DNA of 64,000 nucleotides from Rhodobacterales bacterium HKCCE4037. GTDB taxonomy: Bacteria; Pseudomonadota; Alphaproteobacteria; Rhodobacterales; Rhodobacteraceae. Each line of letters opens with the position of its first letter. Position 1 is the first letter of the stretch. The position numbers were made by a program, and so were the translations under genes. The notes beneath the pieces are model-generated. The model was not told where the DNA came from. It saw nothing but the letters and a program-made list of their open reading frames with translations, and ran no database searches. Of this stretch, positions 59,620 to 64,000 are shown piece after piece. Location: the NCBI GenBank assembly GCA_015689645.1, contig WVSM01000005.1, positions 186,001-250,000 on the forward strand. Direction: 5' to 3'.

Positions 59620-60821
59620 TAGCCGGTGGCGCCTTTCGGGATAGGCAGTTCCGCTTGTTCTTCGGTGGCGTGTTCTTCGCGGTTCAGGCGATCTGGATCC
59701 AGCGCGTGACCTTGGGCTGGCTCGCGTGGGAGCGCACCGGATCGGCCCAGGTCGTGGGGCTGGTGGCCGCGTTGAGCCTGATGCCGACGCTGTTTGCCGG
59801 GCCATTCTTCGGCGTGCTGGCAGACCGGATCGACATTCGCCGGGCGGCGCTGGCGACCAACGCGCTGATGGCGGCGATCCTCGCCATTCTGGCCGTCATG
59901 GCGGGGCAGGTCGGCCCTTTGGGTCTGAGCCTTGCGGCGGTTTCCATCGGCATCGTTTCGGCAGCCCACCATCCGATCCGGATGTCGCTGGGGCCGCGGC
60001 TGGTCTCGGCGGAGATGGTGCAGCATGTCGTTTCGGCCACGGCGCTGAACTTCAATATCGCGCGGCTGATCGCGCCGGTTCTGGCCGGGTGGATCATCGC
60101 CATGGCGGGCGGCGGCACGGCCCTGTGGATCGCAGCGGCGGGCTACATTCCGATGCTGGCCGTGCTGCCCGCGCTGCATCCGCGTGACCTGGAAGTGCGG
60201 GCCCGCGCGCCCTTCCTGCAGGACTTGCGGGACGGCGTCGTTTACGCGTCGCGATCACCGGTCGTCCGGCAGGCGCTGTTGATCACGCTGGTCCTGGCCA
60301 CAGTCGTGCGTGGCGCGTTGGAGGTTCTCCCGGTGCTGGCCGATGGCGGCTATGGGCGCGGCGCGGCGGGGTTGGGCTTTCTGACTGGGGCGGCGGGGGC
60401 CGGGGCTGTCCTTGCAGCCCTTATGAAGGCCGCGGGCGTGGGTGCGGCCGGCGCGCGAATTCCCCCGGCGGTCTGGGTGGCGGCGGTGACCGGGCAGGTG
60501 GCGGCGCTGGCCATGGGGCTTGCCCCAACGTGGCCCCTGGCGCTGGCGGCAACCGCCGTTGCGGGCTTCTGCGCCACGTGGTGCGGCGTGAGCCTTCAGG
60601 CGGCGATCCAGACCGGTTTGCCGGACGGTCTGCGGGGGCGGGTCATGAGCCTGTGGGTGGTCGTGGGCTTCGGCACTGTCGCCATCGGATCGTTGACGAT
60701 CGGCGCAATTGCCGACCTGTGGGAAATCGGATCGGCCCTGACCCTGGCCGGCGCCTGCGGTATCGTGGGGATGATCGGCGTCCTGCTGGGGGTGCGGTTC
60801 CGCGAAAATCCTCCTATGTGA
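59613..60821 (+). CDS. MFS transporter
   Basis: The 402-residue protein has about 12 hydrophobic segments and the DUF894/EntS-like MFS start FRDRQFRLFFGGVFFAVQAIWIQRVTLGWLAWERTGSAQVVGLVAALSLMPTLFAGPFFGVLADRIDIRRAAL, with the A-motif GVLADRIDIRR. The first ATG (59613) was kept because conserved residues start within ten codons of it; a CtrA-type box overlaps it. It probably exports a small molecule. The neighbour Mrp gene starts 30 bp later. Confidence 0.88.
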   Translation: MLIAGGAFRDRQFRLFFGGVFFAVQAIWIQRVTLGWLAWERTGSAQVVGLVAALSLMPTLFAGPFFGVLADRIDIRRAALATNALMAAILAILAVMAGQVGPLGLSLAAVSIGIVSAAHHPIRMSLGPRLVSAEMVQHVVSATALNFNIARLIAPVLAGWIIAMAGGGTALWIAAAGYIPMLAVLPALHPRDLEVRARAPFLQDLRDGVVYASRSPVVRQALLITLVLATVVRGALEVLPVLADGGYGRGAAGLGFLTGAAGAGAVLAALMKAAGVGAAGARIPPAVWVAAVTGQVAALAMGLAPTWPLALAATAVAGFCATWCGVSLQAAIQTGLPDGLRGRVMSLWVVVGFGTVAIGSLTIGAIADLWEIGSALTLAGACGIVGMIGVLLGVRFRENPPM

Positions 60822-60851
60822 GGGGAAACACCCGAACCGGAGGCCTCTCCT

Positions 60852-61937
60852 ATGCCGCAGACACGTGAAACGATCCTTCAGGCCTTGCGCGGGGTCACCC
60901 TGCCGGACGGTGGCGACCTCGTCAGCCGTGACATGGTGCGCGCCGTGCAGGTGCAGGGTGGCAAGGTCAGTTTCATCATCGAGGCGGCGACGCCCGAAGC
61001 GGCGCAGGGGCTTGGCCCGGTGCGCGATGCGGCGCAGTCTGTCGTGCAGGGACTGGACGGTGTGGACAGCGCGATGGTGGCCCTGACCGCGCCCGCCCCG
61101 GCGAAGGGAGCGGCCGCGCCGCAGACCCCGCCGCCGAGCCTCAAGGTCGGCGGCCACATGAAGCCGCAAGAGGGCTCGATGAAACCCTCGGGCGTGAAGC
61201 GGATCATCGGGATCGGGTCGGGCAAGGGGGGCGTGGGGAAATCCACGGTCTCGACCAACCTCGCCGTGGCGCTGGCGCGGCAGGGGCGCAAGGTGGGGCT
61301 GCTCGATGCCGATATATATGGGCCAAGCGTTCCTCGGATGATGGGGGTGAACAAGCGCCCGGCGTCGCCCGACGGCAAGACGATCATCCCGCTGCACGGG
61401 CACGGCGTGACGCTGATGTCCATCGGCTTCATGCTGCCCGAGGACAAGGCGGTGGTCTGGCGCGGCCCGATGCTGATGGGTGCGCTGCAACAGATGCTGA
61501 CGCAGGTGGAGTGGGGCGAGCTGGACGTTCTGCTGGTCGATCTGCCGCCGGGCACGGGCGACGTGGCGATGACGCTCTGCCAGAAGGCGGATGTGACCGG
61601 CGCGATCATCGTGTCGACGCCGCAGGACGTGGCGCTGCTGGATGCGCGCAAGGCGCTGGACATGTTCCGGTCCCTGAAAACACCGATCCTTGGCCTGATC
61701 GAGAACATGGGCGCGTTCCATTGCCCCAATTGCGGGCATGAGGCGCATATCTTCGGGCAGGGTGGCGTGGCCGATGCCGCGGCGCAGGCCGATCTGCCGT
61801 TCCTCGGCACCTTGTCGATCGACCTGGAGACGCGCGTGGCCGGTGACGCGGGCACGCCCATCGCTGCCGGTGACAGCCCGATGGCCGAGGCCTACGCGAC
61901 GCTGGCGCGGCGATTCATCGACGGTGGGATGGCCTGA
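60852..61937 (+). CDS. mrp: Mrp/ApbC-type iron-sulfur carrier ATPase
   Basis: The 361-residue protein has an N-terminal MIP18-like domain (residues 1-80; ETILQALRGVTLPDGGDLVSRDMVRAVQVQGG), then a P-loop ATPase with the deviant Walker A GKGGVGKST at 124-132, and DADIYGPSVPRMMG. Near the end is the Fe-S-binding Cys-x2-Cys in FHCPNCGHEAHIFG (about residue 290). It carries and inserts 4Fe-4S clusters. It is followed by the 553-bp leader of mraZ. Confidence 0.93.
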   Translation: MPQTRETILQALRGVTLPDGGDLVSRDMVRAVQVQGGKVSFIIEAATPEAAQGLGPVRDAAQSVVQGLDGVDSAMVALTAPAPAKGAAAPQTPPPSLKVGGHMKPQEGSMKPSGVKRIIGIGSGKGGVGKSTVSTNLAVALARQGRKVGLLDADIYGPSVPRMMGVNKRPASPDGKTIIPLHGHGVTLMSIGFMLPEDKAVVWRGPMLMGALQQMLTQVEWGELDVLLVDLPPGTGDVAMTLCQKADVTGAIIVSTPQDVALLDARKALDMFRSLKTPILGLIENMGAFHCPNCGHEAHIFGQGGVADAAAQADLPFLGTLSIDLETRVAGDAGTPIAAGDSPMAEAYATLARRFIDGGMA

Positions 61938-62168
61938 CTCCGGGCCATTCCAAGGTGATGCGAATCACCTGAAACGGGAACAAACAGAGACCATACAGTC
62001 TGGTCTGGGAAATCCCGGTAAAAAACTTCCACCAGCCTCCATTTTCTTCCGCCACCGCTCGGGGACCCCATATTGTGGGATTCTCCTCCATTTGAGCACA
62101 ATATCAGGTGCTCAGGCTGTGGATAAGGGCACAACATGCGGTGTTGGAATGGGGTCGAAATCAACAAA

Positions 62169-62204
62169 TTGGGGCAAAGTGGAAGAAAAAGGTGTTGATT
62201 GGGA
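62169..62204 (+). promoter_or_regulatory. Four MraZ-type boxes in 10-bp steps
   Basis: TTGGGG, GTGGAA, AAGGTG and TTGGGA start exactly every 10 bp (62169, 62179, 62189, 62199). E. coli MraZ binds TGGGN repeats separated by 5 nt, i.e. 10-bp steps. This suggests MraZ controls this promoter. Confidence 0.6.
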
Positions 62205-62224
62205 GAAGCTCCCATGAGACACAT

Positions 62225-62440
62225 TGTTCATCGGCAGACGAGACAACAACGGGCCGCAAAGGCCTGAACCAAAAACAAAAATAGGCAGGTTCATACAGGC
62301 ATCTCATTCCGCCGAACAAAGAGATCCGGCGCGCAGGCGAGCAGACATCCCCCCAGGTAGTTTGCGCAGTCGGACACCCCAGAAATGGGACGAGGGCGGC
62401 GGTTGAGGAGTGGCAGCTTCCTCAACCGCCGTTTCCATTT
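62225..62440 (+). ncRNA. UpsM-like small RNA in the mraZ leader (5' end approximate)
   Basis: The distance from the MraZ boxes to mraZ is about 280 nt, and the hairpin at 62397-62431 ends an RNA of about 215 nt. In R. sphaeroides the dcw cluster is preceded by a 268-nt leader from which the 206-nt sRNA UpsM is released by premature termination. The 5' end here is a guess from that spacing. Confidence 0.55.
62397..62431 (+). terminator. Strong hairpin in the mraZ leader (premature terminator candidate)
   Basis: A 13-bp perfect stem (CGGCGGTTGAGGA/TCCTCAACCGCCG) with a 9-nt loop is followed by GTTTCCATTTC, a weak U-tract. It lies 60 bp before mraZ. Confidence 0.6.
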
Positions 62441-62490
62441 CGGGAACAGTAATTACGGCCGCTTTGCGGCAATAATGAGGCAGCAAGCAC

Positions 62491-63021
62491 GTGGACGCGC
62501 GCTTTACAGGAACAAGCACCGTCAAGGTCGACGGGAAGGGCCGGGTGTCGCTCCCGGCCAAGTTCCGTCGCGCGCTTCAGGCCGCCGACGCCGCCTGCGG
62601 ACCCGGTGACGCCCCGCGCCTCTACATCGCCTACGGCAACCCCAATTACGATTACGTCGAATGCCTGTCGGGCGACGCATACGATGCGCTCGACGCCAAG
62701 ATCCAGGGCATGCCTGAGGGGGAGGCGGAACGCGAAGTCCTTGAAATCCTGTTCTATTCTCTCTGCGACGAGATCGTGGTGGATGATGCGGGCCGCTTCG
62801 TCCTGCCCGGTGCGGCGCGCGAGAAGCTGGCGCTCGACGGCGAAGCCGTGTTCCAGGGCAAGGGCACCAAGTTCCACATCCTCAAGCCTGCCGACAGCGA
62901 AGCCTCGAAAGACCGGCTGGCCGCGATGCTGGCGAAGCTTGGCGAAGGCAAGGAGTTCTTCAACCCCGTCTCATTGGCGAACCCGCCGAAACCCACCCCG
63001 GTGAGCAGCGATGACGTATGA
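62491..63021 (+). CDS. mraZ: Division/cell-wall cluster regulator MraZ
   Basis: The 176-residue protein begins with a GTG behind TGAGG. It has two SpoVT-AbrB-like halves: [25 protein letters not shown] (about 6-30) and [33 protein letters not shown] (about 92-124). MraZ forms a ring that binds TGGG repeats upstream of itself, four of which lie in the leader. It overlaps rsmH by 4 bp. Confidence 0.95.
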   Translation: MDARFTGTSTVKVDGKGRVSLPAKFRRALQAADAACGPGDAPRLYIAYGNPNYDYVECLSGDAYDALDAKIQGMPEGEAEREVLEILFYSLCDEIVVDDAGRFVLPGAAREKLALDGEAVFQGKGTKFHILKPADSEASKDRLAAMLAKLGEGKEFFNPVSLANPPKPTPVSSDDV

Positions 63022-63989
63022 GCGAAAACCCGCATATCCCCGTACTGCTCGACGCCATTCTGGAGCACGTGGGACCGATTTCTGGCGTGTGGCTGGACGG
63101 AACCTTCGGCGCTGGTGGATACGCCCGTGGATTGCTGGATAGGGGGGCGGATCTGGTGATTGGGGTGGATCGCGATCCTTTGGCCTTCGAAATGGCAGCA
63201 GATTGGGCCGGGACCTACGGGGACCGGCTTCGGCTTGTTTCGGGCACGTTCTCGGAGCTCGACGACTTGGCGGGTGAGCCGCTGGACGGGGTGGCGCTCG
63301 ATCTTGGCGTGTCTTCGATGCAGCTGGACCTGGCGCAGCGGGGCTTCTCGTTCCTGCGGGACGGGCCGCTGGACATGCGTATGGGGCAGGCCGGTGTCTC
63401 GGCCGAGGACCTGGTGAACGAGGCTTCGGAGGCGCTTCTGGCCGACATCCTCTTCCACTACGGCGAGGAACGCGCGGCGCGCCGGATCGCAAAGGCCATC
63501 GTCGCCGAGCGGTTAAAGTATCGCATTAACACCACTCTGCAACTTGCTGAGATCGTGGAGAAGTGCCTGCCGCGAAAGAAGCCGGGCCAGAGCCATCCCG
63601 CGACGCGGTCGTTCCAGGCGATCCGCATCGCGGTGAACGATGAGTTCGGTCAGCTGGCGCAAGGCCTGATGGCCGCCGAACGCGCCCTGAAGCCGGGTGG
63701 CAAGCTTGCGGTCGTGACGTTCCATTCCTCGGAAGACCGCATCGTGAAGCGGTTCATGACCGAGCGGTCCAGCACCGGGGGCGGCGGCTCGCGCTATGCG
63801 CCCGAGGAGGCGGCAAAGACGCCTGCATTCGAGCTTACTCCGCGCAAGGCAATTCCGCCCACGGACGATGAAATCGACCGCAACCCGCGGGCCCGGTCGG
63901 CCAAGCTGCGGATCGCCACCCGCACCGATGCGCCGGCACAGGCTATTGATCCCGCCGCCCTCGGCTTGCCTGATGTGAGGCTCTCCTGA
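63018..63989 (+). CDS. rsmH: 16S rRNA (cytosine-1402-N4)-methyltransferase RsmH/MraW
   Basis: The 323-residue protein has the SAM-binding [28 protein letters not shown] and the family motifs [68 protein letters not shown] and [15 protein letters not shown]. It methylates C1402 of 16S rRNA. It is the second gene of the dcw cluster, overlapping mraZ by 4 bp and ftsL by 1 bp (TGATG). Confidence 0.97.
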   Translation: MSENPHIPVLLDAILEHVGPISGVWLDGTFGAGGYARGLLDRGADLVIGVDRDPLAFEMAADWAGTYGDRLRLVSGTFSELDDLAGEPLDGVALDLGVSSMQLDLAQRGFSFLRDGPLDMRMGQAGVSAEDLVNEASEALLADILFHYGEERAARRIAKAIVAERLKYRINTTLQLAEIVEKCLPRKKPGQSHPATRSFQAIRIAVNDEFGQLAQGLMAAERALKPGGKLAVVTFHSSEDRIVKRFMTERSSTGGGGSRYAPEEAAKTPAFELTPRKAIPPTDDEIDRNPRARSAKLRIATRTDAPAQAIDPAALGLPDVRLS

Positions 63990-64000
63990 TGCGGTTCACG
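63989..64000 (+). CDS. ftsL: Start of the next dcw gene, presumably ftsL
   Basis: An ATG at 63989 overlaps the rsmH stop by one base and is followed by three codons (MRFT) before the window ends. ftsL is the usual next gene of the dcw cluster; the sequence seen is too short to confirm this. Confidence 0.5.

Larger units (their letters stand above)
61938..62490 (+). other. 553-bp region: MraZ boxes, long mraZ leader and UpsM-like sRNA
   Basis: After mrp the DNA is unusually AT-rich for this window (AAAAAC, ATATTGTGG, ATATCAGG). It contains the four MraZ-type repeats (62169-62204), a small frame at 62214-62267, a strong hairpin at 62397-62431, and the mraZ start at 62491. No longer open frame there is convincing. 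Confidence 0.6.

Noticed and set aside
62224-62406. 60-residue frame in the mraZ leader
   Set aside because: No ribosome-binding site, and its translation is basic and low-complexity; the region is better read as a structured leader.

Overview
The window is high-GC (low-to-mid 60s %) DNA dense in genes, with many 1-4 bp ATGA-type overlaps and no sign of phage, insertion sequence, CRISPR array or rRNA. It looks like a chromosomal segment of a marine-type alphaproteobacterium of the Rhodobacterales (Roseobacter/Rhodobacteraceae). The supporting signs are FNR/FnrL-type TTGA-N6-TCAA boxes, CtrA-type TTAA-N7-TTAAC boxes, the mraZ-rsmH-ftsL start of the dcw cluster preceded by a long leader that resembles the Rhodobacter UpsM sRNA locus, and a DUF1127 gene followed by CCUCCUCCC-loop (cuckoo/CcsR) small-RNA hairpins, both of which were described in Rhodobacter sphaeroides.

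Layout. 1-0.9 kb: end of a formylglycine-generating-enzyme-like protein. 0.95-2.5 kb: unknown membrane-anchored protein. 2.6-6.6 kb: four overlapping genes (HAD-UbiA fusion, GtrA, DprE1-like, DprE2-like) forming a predicted polyprenyl-phosphate-arabinose pathway. 6.7-9.0 kb: Sel1-repeat secreted protein and an AhpD-like protein. 9.1-15.4 kb: peptide-type ABC importer (fused DppD-DppF ATPase, DppC, DppB), an OmpV/MipA porin-like protein and a binding protein. 15.6-22 kb: GGDEF-EAL protein, universal stress protein, KtrAB potassium uptake and a second, paralogous binding protein. 22.2-28.5 kb: exonuclease III, STAS-like protein, glutaryl-CoA dehydrogenase, and a four-gene operon (nitronate monooxygenase, acyl-CoA dehydrogenase, APH-type kinase, thioesterase). 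28.6-35.6 kb: an unusual photolyase-family protein, clpP-clpX, a glycosyltransferase-like protein and a dimethylglycine/sarcosine dehydrogenase-like flavoprotein. 35.8-38.3 kb: tRNA-Tyr, an rRNA methyltransferase and small proteins. 38.6-44.2 kb: histidine genes hisB, hisH, hisA, hisF, hisE on the minus strand, interspersed with small secreted proteins, ending in a NADAR-family gene and preceded by tRNA-Gly. 44.5-53.8 kb: secreted unknowns, a phosphodiesterase, an ArsR-ArsC fusion with a 28-bp operator, pyruvate carboxylase, a BLUF photoreceptor and an FMN-dependent alpha-hydroxy-acid dehydrogenase. 54-60.8 kb: UvrD helicase, a tandem pair of secreted paralogues, a LysE exporter with a divergent Lrp regulator, the sRNA array with its DUF1127 gene, and an MFS transporter. 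60.9-64 kb: Mrp ATPase, mraZ leader with MraZ boxes, mraZ, rsmH and the first codons of ftsL.

Functionally the window is mostly housekeeping (histidine synthesis, anaplerosis, proteolysis, cell division, K+ uptake). The less ordinary parts are the DPA-like operon, the photolyase-family protein with its domains apparently in reversed order, the split ACAD10/11-like module, the ArsR-ArsC operator that covers its own start codon, and two regulatory-RNA loci (six cuckoo hairpins; the UpsM-like leader). Family assignments are from motifs read by eye; no database search was possible.
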